Below, piece after piece: positions 53,329 to 62,342 of a DNA stretch of 64,000 nt. The stretch covers positions 1 to 64,000 of the forward strand of contig NC_015164.1 of the NCBI RefSeq assembly GCF_000190575.1, written 5' to 3'. This DNA is from Phocaeicola salanitronis DSM 18170. Lineage in GTDB: Bacteria; Bacteroidota; Bacteroidia; Bacteroidales; Bacteroidaceae. Position 1 is the first letter of the stretch, and each line of letters opens with the position of its first letter. The position numbers and the translations under genes were made by a program. Below the pieces are notes generated by a model. It searched no databases. It saw nothing but the letters and a program-made list of their open reading frames with translations, and was not told where the DNA came from.

Positions 53329-54491
53329 TGCGGATAAAGCAGGTATTTTTCTCGGATGTTTTTGTATTTTCGGAGTGCCGGTTCCCATTCTTCCCGTAAT
53401 TCGGCTTCGCTCTTTCCTTTGATAATGCCTTGTCTTACCTGACTGGTGCCCATGAGCAGGTCGAACCAATGAGGGCGGGTGAAGAACTTTTTCCCGTTAG
53501 TCTGATAGAGTTGATAGAATTCCAGGACGTATGCTAATGAAAATCCTTTCGGGGGACATACATCACGTAAGTCTTTTCCATAGCAATAAGTGTTCTTGTG
53601 CAGGGGATTCATGTCCGAGCCTTTTAGGGGACGGGGCATGAAACGGAAACCGTATTCATTGGTATAGGGGCTTCCGATGACCTGAAAGGGAAATGATGTG
53701 CCTCGTCCTATGCTGACCGATGTGCCTTCGAAAGGACAAAGCGAAGCATAAAGGGCGATTGCCTGGTCATTGGGAAGGTTGGGAGAGGGTTTTACAGGAA
53801 GGGAGTACGGTTGTCCGTGTTTCCAGCCTGATACGGGGATTACTTTCAGCTTGCATTGCAATCCGTTTCCTAACCATCCTTCTCCATTTATCATGCGGGC
53901 TATCTCGCCTACGGTACATCCGTGCAATACCGGTATGGGAAGCATCCCTACGAAACTTTTATATTCCGGTTCCAATACCGGACCTTCCACATAGTCGCAC
54001 GGATTCGGGCGGTCCAGCACAATCAGTTCGTTCCCGTTTTCGGCGCAAGCTTGCATGATATAATATAAGGTGCTGATGTAGGTGAAAAAACGTGCGCCCA
54101 CATCCTGGATGTCGAATAGGACGATGTCTGTATCTGCCAATTGGTGAGGCGCAGGCTTTTTGTTTTTCCCATAGAGCGAAGCTATCTGAATGCCGGTACG
54201 TGTGTCTTTTCCGTCTTTGACGGTTGCACCTGCATCTGCTTCTCCCCGCAATCCGTGTTCGGGTGCAAAGATGCGGGTGATGTCTATACCTATATTATAT
54301 AAGGAGTCAAGCAGATGTTTTTCTCCGATTAAAGAAGTCTGGTTGACCGTAAGTGCCACGCGTTTCCCTTCAATCAGCGGAAAATACTGCTCGGTTTGTT
54401 CGGCTCCCGTACGGATTTGTGCATATCCGTGCGTAAGGCTTGTCAGGATTAGCCAAGCGGCCAGAAGGTGGTATTTGATAGAATGTTTCAT
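53283..54491 (-). CDS. NamZ-like exo-beta-N-acetylmuramidase (DUF1343)
   Basis: A 402-residue secreted protein, signal peptide 1-25 (ending THGYAQ). The DUF1343/NamZ fold is recognised by NQTSLIGEKHLLDSL, FAPEHGLRGEADAG, the catalytic-region block DTDIVLFDIQDVGARFFTY and LDRPNPCDYVEGPVL. NamZ cleaves MurNAc from the ends of peptidoglycan glycans. Start at 54491 (MKHSIKYHLLA) gives a proper signal peptide. It feeds MurNAc to the AmgK/MurU-like pair at 25-27.6 kb in this genome (inference). Confidence 0.88.
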   Translation of the reverse strand: MKHSIKYHLLAAWLILTSLTHGYAQIRTGAEQTEQYFPLIEGKRVALTVNQTSLIGEKHLLDSLYNIGIDITRIFAPEHGLRGEADAGATVKDGKDTRTGIQIASLYGKNKKPAPHQLADTDIVLFDIQDVGARFFTYISTLYYIMQACAENGNELIVLDRPNPCDYVEGPVLEPEYKSFVGMLPIPVLHGCTVGEIARMINGEGWLGNGLQCKLKVIPVSGWKHGQPYSLPVKPSPNLPNDQAIALYASLCPFEGTSVSIGRGTSFPFQVIGSPYTNEYGFRFMPRPLKGSDMNPLHKNTYCYGKDLRDVCPPKGFSLAYVLEFYQLYQTNGKKFFTRPHWFDLLMGTSQVRQGIIKGKSEAELREEWEPALRKYKNIREKYLLYPHQKSYSHSLINSSAM

Positions 54492-54578
54492 GTGCATACG
54501 TGTTGGATAAGAGTGAGGCAAAGATAAAGATATTTATGGAAAAAACTTCGGAGACCGGCGGATTATCGTAAAAATCTC

Positions 54579-54586
54579 TATATTTG
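54579..54586 (+). promoter_or_regulatory. Promoter -7 element of the zinc-ribbon operon
   Basis: TATATTTG, a TAnnTTTG match about 135 bases before the first start codon. Confidence 0.5.
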
Positions 54587-54722
54587 TAATCGGATTGAGG
54601 AGACTCTATCCAAAACATACAGGAAAAGAAAAAGTGGTATGTTTATCTTGTCGGTTGAAAACATGAAAATTTCGGATTATAACCGCCTATGAAGGAACAG
54701 ATAGGCATCGAATAGGATATAT

Positions 54723-55403
54723 ATGGAACAACAATTTTGTCAAAGTTGCGGCATGCCCTTGAACGATGAGAACAGAGGAATCCATGCCGATGGAAGCCGT
54801 AGCGAGGATTATTGCATGTATTGTTACAAGAACGGTGCGTTTACCCAGGATTTCACGATGGGGCAAATGATAGAGTTCTGCCTGCAATTCTTAGACCAAT
54901 GGAATGCACAGGCTGGATGTAACTTAACTCCCATACAGGCCAAAGAACAGATGCTTCAATACTTTCCGCGCCTGAAACGGTGGAAAGAAAAAGATGAACG
55001 GACACTGGCGGAAAAAGCAACCCATTTGCTTGCCCAATGCGAAAACGTGACGGTCGCTTCCATTGACACCAACGGTTATCCCCGGCCTGTGCAGATGTCC
55101 AAGATTGAAGCAAAGGGTTTTCATGAGGTATGGATGGCGACAAGTGCCGACTCTGTAAAGGTCAATGATTTTAAGGCGAACAACAAGGCGGGTCTTTGCT
55201 ATGACCATTACGGAGACGGGGTTGCCCTACGCGGAACAGTAGAGGTTATCACGGACGATGCCATCCGCAAGGAAATGTGGCAAGACTGGTTTGCTTATCA
55301 TTTCCCCGGCGGACCGAACGACCCGAATTATGTGCTTCTTCATTTCATTGGCAAGGAAGCCACTTTCTGGATTAACGGCGAATTTTCTCACTTCAACATC
55401 TGA
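54723..55403 (+). CDS. Zinc-ribbon and pyridoxamine-oxidase-like fusion
   Basis: A 226-residue protein. An N-terminal zinc ribbon (CQSCGMPL and CMYC, about 6-35) precedes a linker and a split-barrel flavin fold like pyridoxamine 5'-phosphate oxidase (about 90-226: NVTVASIDTNGYPRPVQMSK, KAGLCYDHYGDGVALRGTVEV). Bacteroides commonly fuse the two. The flavin fold may bind FMN or another cofactor; substrate unknown. It leads a tight three-gene operon of cysteine-rich proteins. Confidence 0.8.
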   Translation: MEQQFCQSCGMPLNDENRGIHADGSRSEDYCMYCYKNGAFTQDFTMGQMIEFCLQFLDQWNAQAGCNLTPIQAKEQMLQYFPRLKRWKEKDERTLAEKATHLLAQCENVTVASIDTNGYPRPVQMSKIEAKGFHEVWMATSADSVKVNDFKANNKAGLCYDHYGDGVALRGTVEVITDDAIRKEMWQDWFAYHFPGGPNDPNYVLLHFIGKEATFWINGEFSHFNI

Positions 55404-55408
55404 TATTT

Positions 55409-55753
55409 ATGAAACCTATCGTACCCGATACTCAAAGCATCGCCGCTTGCGGTCTTTATTGCGGAGCTTGCCGCAAGTTCTTGATTGGGAAATGCCCCGG
55501 ATGCAAACGCAATGAAAAGGCGGCCTGGTGTAAAATCCGTTCGTGTTGTCAAGAAAACAAGTTCAATACCTGCGCCGAATGTCCGCATGATGTAAAGGAA
55601 TGCAAGGTGTTTTCCAATTGGATAGGTAAGGTGTTCGCCTTTCTGTTCAACTCCGACCGTGCCGCCTGCATCCGTTACATCAAGGAACATGGCGAACAGG
55701 CTTTTGCCAAAGAAATGACCCAACGTAAATGTCAGACCATCAAAAGGAAATAA
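55409..55753 (+). CDS. DUF3795 cysteine-rich protein
   Basis: A 114-residue protein with an eight-Cys metal-binding pattern (CGLYCGACRKF, CPGCKR, CKIRSCCQ, CAECPHDVKEC) of the DUF3795 family. Probably binds zinc or an Fe-S cluster. Function unknown. It starts 5 bases after the zinc-ribbon gene and ends 2 bases before the next gene. Confidence 0.8.
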   Translation: MKPIVPDTQSIAACGLYCGACRKFLIGKCPGCKRNEKAAWCKIRSCCQENKFNTCAECPHDVKECKVFSNWIGKVFAFLFNSDRAACIRYIKEHGEQAFAKEMTQRKCQTIKRK

Positions 55754-55755
55754 AT

Positions 55756-56193
55756 ATGGAACTATCAGATTGGTTCAAAGAATTTGAGAAAGGCATAGCC
55801 AGCCTCTCGCCGGAGCAGCGGAGTGCTTTCTTCTCGGAATGTGGCAAGAACTGTGTGGACGGCGGCACACTTTCCATTTACAGAAAACTCTATGAGGATG
55901 CTGAAGGGGACATGGATGTTTTCTTTCAGCTGGCGAATAGATTGCCGGGAGTAAAAGGCGAGGTCGTAGAGAAAGGGCGTATCTATTACCTTACCTTTTT
56001 GGAATGTACTTGCCATTTGTGCAAGAAAGGCAATGTCACAACGCCTTTACTCTGTGAATGTTCCCGTCAGAGTGTCCTCTACTCTCTGCAAAGCCTTTGG
56101 AAAGGGCGGGATTTTCAGGTGAAACTCTGCCATTCCATTTTACAAGGCGAACCGGATTGCAAGATGAGGATTGAAGTGGAATTCGTCAGATAG
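55756..56193 (+). CDS. Cysteine-rich hydrolase-like protein, end supplied by MITE
   Basis: A 145-residue protein. The C-terminal half has CTCHLCKKGN, CECS and CHSILQGEPDCKMRIEV, a pattern seen in V4R-type or aminothiazoline-carboxylate-hydrolase-like domains; assignment is tentative. The start at 55756 (MELSDWF) is 2 bases after the DUF3795 gene. The last codons and stop (EFVR-stop) fall where the type B MITE remnant begins, so the original 3' end may be lost. Confidence 0.65.
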   Translation: MELSDWFKEFEKGIASLSPEQRSAFFSECGKNCVDGGTLSIYRKLYEDAEGDMDVFFQLANRLPGVKGEVVEKGRIYYLTFLECTCHLCKKGNVTTPLLCECSRQSVLYSLQSLWKGRDFQVKLCHSILQGEPDCKMRIEVEFVR

Positions 56194-56288
56194 CCCGCTA
56201 TCTTCCTCATCACAGAAGCGAAAATGCCTCAAAAACTCATCCCAAATCAGCGCACGATAAATTCAAAACAGCTTCTAAACAGGCTCTT
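56187..56288 (-). mobile_element. Truncated type B MITE joined to a type A end
   Basis: From GTCAGATAGCCCGCT to GCTTCT (56276) is the outer half of a type B element in reverse; directly after it TAAACAGGCTC (to 56287) matches the end of type A. A chimera of two families, overlapping the stop of the upstream gene. Confidence 0.65.
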
Positions 56289-56345
56289 ATATAGAATTGC
56301 GGAATAATTCTGTTTCTTTTTGTTTGTCCGTTGCTTGGAAAAGCG

Positions 56346-56353
56346 TACTTTTG
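56346..56353 (+). promoter_or_regulatory. Promoter -7 element of the MFS gene
   Basis: TACTTTTG, exact consensus, 23 bases before the chosen start. Confidence 0.55.
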
Positions 56354-56375
56354 CACTTGCAAATTCAGTGGTAAA

Positions 56376-57602
56376 ATGGTTAGGTATATTTTGAGTAAGC
56401 TAAAAGGTCACCCGCAAGTAGGGGAGGGTACCGCATACGCTATTTTGTTTTCAATGGGCTTTTGCCATTTGCTGAACGATATGATTCAGTCGGTAATCCC
56501 TGCCATGTATCCGTTGTTGAAAGATAGTTTCGGCTTTACTTTTGCGCAAATCGGTATTATTACATTGATTTTTCAGTTGACTTCTTCGGTTTTCCAGCCT
56601 TTTGTCGGACAATATGCCGACCGTCATCCTCAACCTTATTCGTTGGCTATGGGGATGGGTTTTACGTTGTGTGGTTTGCTGATGCTGGCTTTTGCTCCTA
56701 ACTATTGGATTATCCTATTGTCGGTAGCGGTAATCGGTTGCGGTTCTTCGGTATTCCATCCGGAGGCTTCGCGTGTGGCTCAAATGGCTTCGGGCGGTAA
56801 GAAGAGCTTGGCTCAGTCTATTTTTCAAGTAGGAGGAAACGGCGGAAGTGCTATTGGCCCGTTGCTTGCCGCATTGATTATTATTCCTTATGGACAACAT
56901 GCGGTGGGATGGTTTGCCACGGCTGCTCTGCTTGCTTCGATGATTCTGGTGCGAGTAGGCTATTGGTATAGCTTGCTGCTGGTTCGCATGAAACGCTTTC
57001 ATTGTGTTGTGCGGACGGCTACACACGGTTTGTCCGAAGGGGCAATCCGTAAGGCTATGGGAATTTTGGTCATCATGCTTTTCTCGAAATACTTTTTCAC
57101 TTCGTGTATGACGAGCTATTTTACTTTTTACTTGATAGAGAAATTTGGGGTTACGGTGCAACAGTCCCAATTCTGTCTTTTTGCTTTTCTGGCGGCATTA
57201 GCCATTGGAACGTTGTTGGGCGGGTATTTCGGTGACCGTTACGGGCGGAAGTATGTCATATTGTTCTCTATCCTTGGTGCCGCTCCGTTTACGTTGGCAC
57301 TTCCTTATCTGAACTTGTTTTGGACGCTTGTGATGGCAGGAGTCAGCGGTTTGATTATCGCATCTGCTTTCTCGGCTATTCTGGTATATGCTACCGACTT
57401 GAAGCCGGATAAGGTAGGCATGGTATCAGGCATCTTCTTCGGATTAATGTTTGGTTTAGGAGGGATAGGTTCGGCATTCTTCGGCTGGCTTGCCGATATG
57501 ACCAGCATTGAATTTATTTTCAGTGTCAGCACCTTATTGCCTTTGTTGGGGGTGATTGCAGTATTCCTTCCGGATATTAAACCGGTTAAAAATAATGATT
57601 AA
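56376..57602 (+). CDS. MFS transporter, fosmidomycin-resistance (Fsr) type
   Basis: A 408-residue inner-membrane exporter with 12 hydrophobic helices. The N-terminal pattern (YAILFSMGFCHLLNDMIQSVIPAMYPLLK) and FHPEASRVAQMASGGKK match the Fsr branch of the major facilitator superfamily. Members export fosmidomycin or small dipeptide-like drugs; the natural substrate here is unknown. The start at 56376 follows the promoter; upstream in-frame codons would lie in it. Next gene 14 bases downstream, so an operon with ogt is likely. Confidence 0.87.
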   Translation: MVRYILSKLKGHPQVGEGTAYAILFSMGFCHLLNDMIQSVIPAMYPLLKDSFGFTFAQIGIITLIFQLTSSVFQPFVGQYADRHPQPYSLAMGMGFTLCGLLMLAFAPNYWIILLSVAVIGCGSSVFHPEASRVAQMASGGKKSLAQSIFQVGGNGGSAIGPLLAALIIIPYGQHAVGWFATAALLASMILVRVGYWYSLLLVRMKRFHCVVRTATHGLSEGAIRKAMGILVIMLFSKYFFTSCMTSYFTFYLIEKFGVTVQQSQFCLFAFLAALAIGTLLGGYFGDRYGRKYVILFSILGAAPFTLALPYLNLFWTLVMAGVSGLIIASAFSAILVYATDLKPDKVGMVSGIFFGLMFGLGGIGSAFFGWLADMTSIEFIFSVSTLLPLLGVIAVFLPDIKPVKNND

Positions 57603-57616
57603 GAGGTGTGAGGCTT

Positions 57617-58132
57617 ATGGCAAGAAATCAGAAAATCCGGATACAACATTATCTCTCTCCGTGTGGCGAGCTGGTGCTTGGCTCTTTGGGAGATAAGTTG
57701 TGTTTGTGTAATTGGGTAAAAGAGAAACATCCGGGCAGGGTAGACCAGAGATTGCAGACTGGGCTGAAAGCCGGTTATGAAGAGGGTGCATCGGATGTGC
57801 TTCAGGAAGCAATCGGGCAATTAGAAGCTTATTTTCGGCGCGAACGGGTTGCTTTCGATATCCCCCTGCTGACAATAGGTACAGCTTTCCAAATGCGTGT
57901 ATGGCGTGCTTTGCAGGAAATTCCATACGGGCAGACGTGTTCTTACGGAGAACTGGCAATGCGTATCGGGTGTCCCAAAGCGGTACGCGCTGTGGCTAAT
58001 GCGAATGGTGCCAATGCCATTTCCATATTTATCCCCTGCCATCGGATTATAGGAAGTGACCGTTCCTTAACCGGATATGGAGGCGGACTTGAGGCTAAAA
58101 GATATTTATTGGAGTTAGAGACAATGAAATAA
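57617..58132 (+). CDS. ogt: Methylated-DNA-protein cysteine methyltransferase
   Basis: Suicide repair enzyme that takes alkyl groups from O6-alkylguanine. 171 residues with the active-site PCHRIIG near residue 137, preceded by IPYGQTCSYGELA and followed by GYGGGLEAKR. The AraC/Ada regulatory part is missing, so this is the Ogt type. The start at 57617 (MARNQKIR) is preferred to the GTG at 57608. Confidence 0.93.
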   Translation: MARNQKIRIQHYLSPCGELVLGSLGDKLCLCNWVKEKHPGRVDQRLQTGLKAGYEEGASDVLQEAIGQLEAYFRRERVAFDIPLLTIGTAFQMRVWRALQEIPYGQTCSYGELAMRIGCPKAVRAVANANGANAISIFIPCHRIIGSDRSLTGYGGGLEAKRYLLELETMK

Positions 58133-58151
58133 TACATCAATATATTAGATT

Positions 58152-58688
58152 ATGAATCCATTGACATTGATTGATAAATTCTATCCTGAAGAAAATGAAT
58201 TGAAACGCATTTTGTTGGTGCATAGCCGTTCGGTTACGGATAAGGCACTTGCGTTGGCAAAGAAACATCCCGAACTGGACTTGGACTTGACTTTTATCGA
58301 AGAGGCTGCGATGCTTCATGACATCGGCATTTTCCTGACCGACGCTCCGGATATCCAATGCTTCGGGACGCATCCTTATATTTGCCACGGTTATTTGGGG
58401 GCAGATTTGGTGAGGAAAGAAGGTTTCCCGCGCCATGCGCTGGTGTGCGAACGGCATACAGGGGCAGGGCTTTCGTTGCAGGATATCGAGGAGCAAGGCT
58501 TGCCTGTTCCCCACCGGGATATGGTGCCGGTCAGTTTGGAAGAAGAGATTATTTGCTTTGCCGACAAGTTTTTCTCGAAGACCAAACTGGATAAAGAGAA
58601 AAGCATCGAAAAGGCACGGAAGAGTGTGGAAAAGCATGGAGGCAATGGCGTGCAGCATTTCGACCGTTGGTGCGAGCTTTTTTTATAG
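58152..58688 (+). CDS. HD-domain phosphohydrolase
   Basis: A 178-residue soluble protein with HD metal ligands: HSRSVTDKALAL (first His), AAMLHDIGIFLTD (HD pair) and the distal ICFADKFFSKT Asp. Bacteroides homologues are annotated as HD-domain hydrolases of unknown substrate, perhaps nucleotides. It lies 19 bases after ogt and may be cotranscribed. Confidence 0.82.
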   Translation: MNPLTLIDKFYPEENELKRILLVHSRSVTDKALALAKKHPELDLDLTFIEEAAMLHDIGIFLTDAPDIQCFGTHPYICHGYLGADLVRKEGFPRHALVCERHTGAGLSLQDIEEQGLPVPHRDMVPVSLEEEIICFADKFFSKTKLDKEKSIEKARKSVEKHGGNGVQHFDRWCELFL

Positions 58689-58742
58689 TCTTAAAAATAC
58701 ATTAAAAACAGAAGCATCTGCGTGTATTTACGGGAGAATGTT

Positions 58743-58750
58743 TACTTTTG
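58743..58750 (+). promoter_or_regulatory. Promoter -7 element of lptD
   Basis: TACTTTTG, exact consensus, 26 bases before the lptD start. Confidence 0.55.
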
Positions 58751-58776
58751 CAACGCATTGTGTAAAAAAAGAATGA

Positions 58777-61530
58777 ATGACGTCATTTAGGAAAACAACA
58801 TATTTGTTCTTGTCTTTGTTTTTTATGAGCTGCTGTTTTTCGTTATATGCCGAGGCTCAGCGTGTTAAAGGAAAACGGGCGAGAAAGGACAATGCAGGGC
58901 TCCGTACGGATTCCCTGCCATCGGATTCATTGTTGCCCGATTCGTTGGCAACAGATAGCCTTATGTCCGATTCGCTGGCTTCAGACAGCTCAGATAAACA
59001 GCCTTTGGATGCTCCGGTCGTGTATGAAGCGAGCGATTCTATTGTTTTTACCAAAGGGGGATATGCTCATTTGTATGGGAATGGTAAGGTGAATTATCAG
59101 AATATTGAGCTGACTTCTGCCAAGATTTCCATGAATATGGATAGCAGTACCGTATTTGCCGAAGGGGTAATGGATACGGCTGGAGTCGCTTCGGGCACTC
59201 CGATATTCAAAGACGGCGAGACACCGTATGAGTCGAAAACCATGCGTTATAATTTCAAGACCAAGAAAGGTTTTATCAACGATATCATTACCCAACAGGG
59301 AGAAGGGTATGTGACTAGCATGAACGCCAAGAAAGGTCCGGACAATGATATTTACATGACACAAGGAAAGTACACGACTTGTGACAATCATGAACATCCG
59401 CACTTTTACTTGAAACTTTCGATGGCAAAGGTGCGTCCTAAGAAAGATGTAGTCTTTGGACCGGCGCAGCTGGTGGTAGAGGATGTGCCTTTGCCCATAG
59501 CCGTTCCGTTCGGTTTCTTCCCTTTCAACAGCACTTATTCTTCTGGTTTCATCATGCCGACATACGGTGACGAGATGAACCGTGGTTTCTATTTGCGTGA
59601 CGGAGGATATTATTTTGCCATTAGCGACAAGATGGATTTGAAATTATTGGGCGAAATCTATACCAAAGGTTCCTGGGGGCTTTCGGTGGCTTCGAATTAT
59701 AGCAAGCGATACAAGTATAGCGGCAGTTTCAATGCCAGTTATCTGGTAACAAAGACGGGCGAGAAGAATATGCCCGACTATGCCGTTTCGAAAGACTTCC
59801 GTATCCAATGGAGCCACCGGCAGGATGCCAAGGCAAACCCGAACAGTTCGTTCTCGGCAAGCGTGAACTTTGCGACCAGCAGTTACGACCGGTCCAGCTT
59901 GAGTACGTTGTACGACCCTTCTTCGTATAGCAATAATACAAAAGCGTCCAGTATCAGCTATTCGCGTAACTTTCCCGATATCGGATTGAATATATCGAGT
60001 ACGTTCAATATTACGCAGAACACGCGCGACTCATCGCTGACCATGACTTTGCCCGACGTAAACATTTCGTTGAGCCGTATCTATCCGTTCAAGCGTAAGA
60101 AAGCGGCAGGTAACGAACGCTGGTACGAAAAGATTTCGTTCCAGTATACGGGTGCCTTGACCAACAGTGTGGATACCAAGGATAACTTGCTGTTCAAGAC
60201 CCCGTTCTCGCAATGGGAGACCGGTATGCGCCACAATATTCCGGTTGAGGCGAACTTTACCTTATTTAACTATATCAACATTACGCCTTCATTCAATTAT
60301 ACGGAGCGTTGGTATACCAAGAAAATTATGCGTAGTTACGACGAACAGGCGCAAGAAGAAGTGCGTGATACCATCAACGGTTTTCATCGGGTGTACGATT
60401 ACAACATGGCAGTGTCGATGAACACGAAACTGTACGGTATGTATAAGCCGTTGTTTTGGAAAAGCAAAGATATTACCATCCGTCACGTGTTAACGCCAAG
60501 CGTAAGTTATACATATACGCCTGACTTTGGAAGATCGAAGTTCGGCTATTATGAAACATATACTTATACGGACGAGAACGGGGAAGTCCGTACTACGGAA
60601 TATTCTCCTTTCGAGGGCATGCCGTATGGTGTGCCGGGACAAGGCGTGTCGCAAACCGTCGCCTTTTCGCTTCAGAATAACTTGGAGATGAAAATGGCTT
60701 CAGACAAAGACACTACGGGGTATAAGAAAATCAGCTTGATTGATAATCTGACGGCAAACTTGTCGTACGATATCGCCCAAAGACGTTGGAGTAATTTGAC
60801 GATGAGCGCCCGTTTGAAGCTGACCAAGAGTTATACCTTTAATATGAACGCTACTTTTGCCACGTATGCCTATAAGTTTGACGAAAACGGAAATGTAGTG
60901 ACCAGCGACCGCACCGAATGGTCGTACGGGCGTTTCGGACGTTTCCAAGGATATAGCGGCTCGTTCTCTTATACCTTGAATAATGATACATTCAAGAAAC
61001 TGTTCGGCAAAGGGGATGATAAAGATAAGGAGAAAGACAAGAAGAAGGGAGATTCGGAGGAAGAAGACGGAGATGAAGAGGAAGAAAGTACCGATAGCCA
61101 GCCTTCTCCCAACCGGAAGACAGAAAATGCGACGCTTGATCCCGACGGGTATCTGGCTTTCAAGATGCCGTGGAGCTTGAGCTTGAGTTACAGTTATAGC
61201 ATCCGCGAAAATACCAGTGCGAAGATTAACATCAAGAAGATGCGTTATCCGTATGCGCTTACGCATTCATTGAATATTTCAGGAAATGTGAAAATCGGCA
61301 GCCGTTGGAACGTTACGTATTCGAGCGGGTATGATTTTACATCGAAAGAAATGTCTATGACCACGGTTAATATCACCCGCGACCTGCACTGCTTTAATAT
61401 GAGTTGCGGTCTGGTATTCGGTCCGTTCACATCGTATAATTTCTCCATCCGTGCCAACTCCAGCATGTTGACCGATGCCTTGAAATGGGACCAGCGAAGC
61501 AATACGGGTAGCCAGGTGACGTGGTACTAA
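58777..61530 (+). CDS. lptD: LPS-assembly outer-membrane protein LptD
   Basis: A 917-residue beta-barrel that inserts lipopolysaccharide in the outer leaflet with LptE (6091). Signal peptide (1-27, YAEAQ), then a Ser/Asp/Leu-repeat segment (DSLPSDSLLPDSLATDSL), an OstA-like jellyroll (about 85-260: VVYEASDSIVFTKGG) and the barrel. Near residues 745-785 a very acidic/basic low-complexity stretch (KDKEKDKKKGDSEEEDGDEE) sits in a loop, a feature not typical of E. coli LptD. Ends in Trp-Tyr. Own promoter just upstream. Confidence 0.9.
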   Translation: MTSFRKTTYLFLSLFFMSCCFSLYAEAQRVKGKRARKDNAGLRTDSLPSDSLLPDSLATDSLMSDSLASDSSDKQPLDAPVVYEASDSIVFTKGGYAHLYGNGKVNYQNIELTSAKISMNMDSSTVFAEGVMDTAGVASGTPIFKDGETPYESKTMRYNFKTKKGFINDIITQQGEGYVTSMNAKKGPDNDIYMTQGKYTTCDNHEHPHFYLKLSMAKVRPKKDVVFGPAQLVVEDVPLPIAVPFGFFPFNSTYSSGFIMPTYGDEMNRGFYLRDGGYYFAISDKMDLKLLGEIYTKGSWGLSVASNYSKRYKYSGSFNASYLVTKTGEKNMPDYAVSKDFRIQWSHRQDAKANPNSSFSASVNFATSSYDRSSLSTLYDPSSYSNNTKASSISYSRNFPDIGLNISSTFNITQNTRDSSLTMTLPDVNISLSRIYPFKRKKAAGNERWYEKISFQYTGALTNSVDTKDNLLFKTPFSQWETGMRHNIPVEANFTLFNYINITPSFNYTERWYTKKIMRSYDEQAQEEVRDTINGFHRVYDYNMAVSMNTKLYGMYKPLFWKSKDITIRHVLTPSVSYTYTPDFGRSKFGYYETYTYTDENGEVRTTEYSPFEGMPYGVPGQGVSQTVAFSLQNNLEMKMASDKDTTGYKKISLIDNLTANLSYDIAQRRWSNLTMSARLKLTKSYTFNMNATFATYAYKFDENGNVVTSDRTEWSYGRFGRFQGYSGSFSYTLNNDTFKKLFGKGDDKDKEKDKKKGDSEEEDGDEEEESTDSQPSPNRKTENATLDPDGYLAFKMPWSLSLSYSYSIRENTSAKINIKKMRYPYALTHSLNISGNVKIGSRWNVTYSSGYDFTSKEMSMTTVNITRDLHCFNMSCGLVFGPFTSYNFSIRANSSMLTDALKWDQRSNTGSQVTWY

Positions 61531-61547
61531 GCAATTGACAATTGAAA

Positions 61548-62210
61548 TCACCAGTTAATCGGTGTTTCCCCGTGCTGCATCAGGTATTCATTGGTGCGGC
61601 TGAAGTGTCTGTTCCCGAAAAAGCCGTGGTAGGCGGATAGGGGAGAGGGGTGGACCGAAGTCAGTACGAGATGCTTGTTCCGGTCGATAAATGCTCCTTT
61701 TTTCTGCGCATACGAGCCCCATAAGATAAATACCAGATGTTCCCGGTTGGTTGCTAAAGCGCGGATAGCTGCATCCGTAAACTCTTCCCACCCCTTGTTT
61801 TGGTGCGAACCGGCTTGATGAGCACGGACGGTGAGTGTGGCGTTGAGCAGCAGCACGCCCTGTTGCGCCCAACGGGTAAGGTTTCCGCTGGCAGGAATCG
61901 GGGTCCCCAAATCGTCGTGTATTTCTTTGAAGATATTCTGCAGTGAGGGTGGAAACGGCACGCCGTCATTGACCGAAAAGCACAGTCCGTGCGCTTGTCC
62001 GGGACCGTGATAAGGGTCTTGTCCGATGATTACGGCTTTTACTTTATTATAAGGACAAAGATTGAAGGCGTTGAATATCAGCTTTCCCGGCGGATAAACG
62101 GTCGTATTGTGGTATTCTTGGCGTACGAAATCAGTCAGCCGGACGAAATAGTCTTTCTCGAATTCGGGAGCCAGCACTTGCTTCCACGATTCTTCTATCT
62201 GTACATTCAT
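61548..62210 (-). CDS. ung: Uracil-DNA glycosylase
   Basis: Removes uracil from DNA in base-excision repair. 220 residues with all family motifs: [18 protein letters not shown] (catalytic Asp), LLLNATLTV and [13 protein letters not shown]. Start at 62210 (MNVQIEESW) is chosen because the 19 upstream residues match nothing and run into an inverted repeat. It converges with lptD, 17 bases apart. Confidence 0.96.
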   Translation of the reverse strand: MNVQIEESWKQVLAPEFEKDYFVRLTDFVRQEYHNTTVYPPGKLIFNAFNLCPYNKVKAVIIGQDPYHGPGQAHGLCFSVNDGVPFPPSLQNIFKEIHDDLGTPIPASGNLTRWAQQGVLLLNATLTVRAHQAGSHQNKGWEEFTDAAIRALATNREHLVFILWGSYAQKKGAFIDRNKHLVLTSVHPSPLSAYHGFFGNRHFSRTNEYLMQHGETPINW

Positions 62211-62251
62211 GGTCTTTTCTTGTTTTGATTTTGCTGGTAAAGATATAAAAT

Positions 62252-62335
62252 TCATCACAGAAGACACAGAGGCATACAGAGTTTTTTGAAAATAAAAACG
62301 AAAAACTCCGTGTGCCTCTGTGTCTTCTGTGATGA
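62252..62335. repeat. Intergenic inverted repeat, CACAGAG family (copy 7)
   Basis: Perfect 22-bp arms, TCATCACAGAAGACACAGAG... and ...TGTGTCTTCTGTGATGA, flanking an AT-rich centre; sits between asnA and ung, both leftward. Confidence 0.78.
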
Positions 62336-62342
62336 TGAATTG

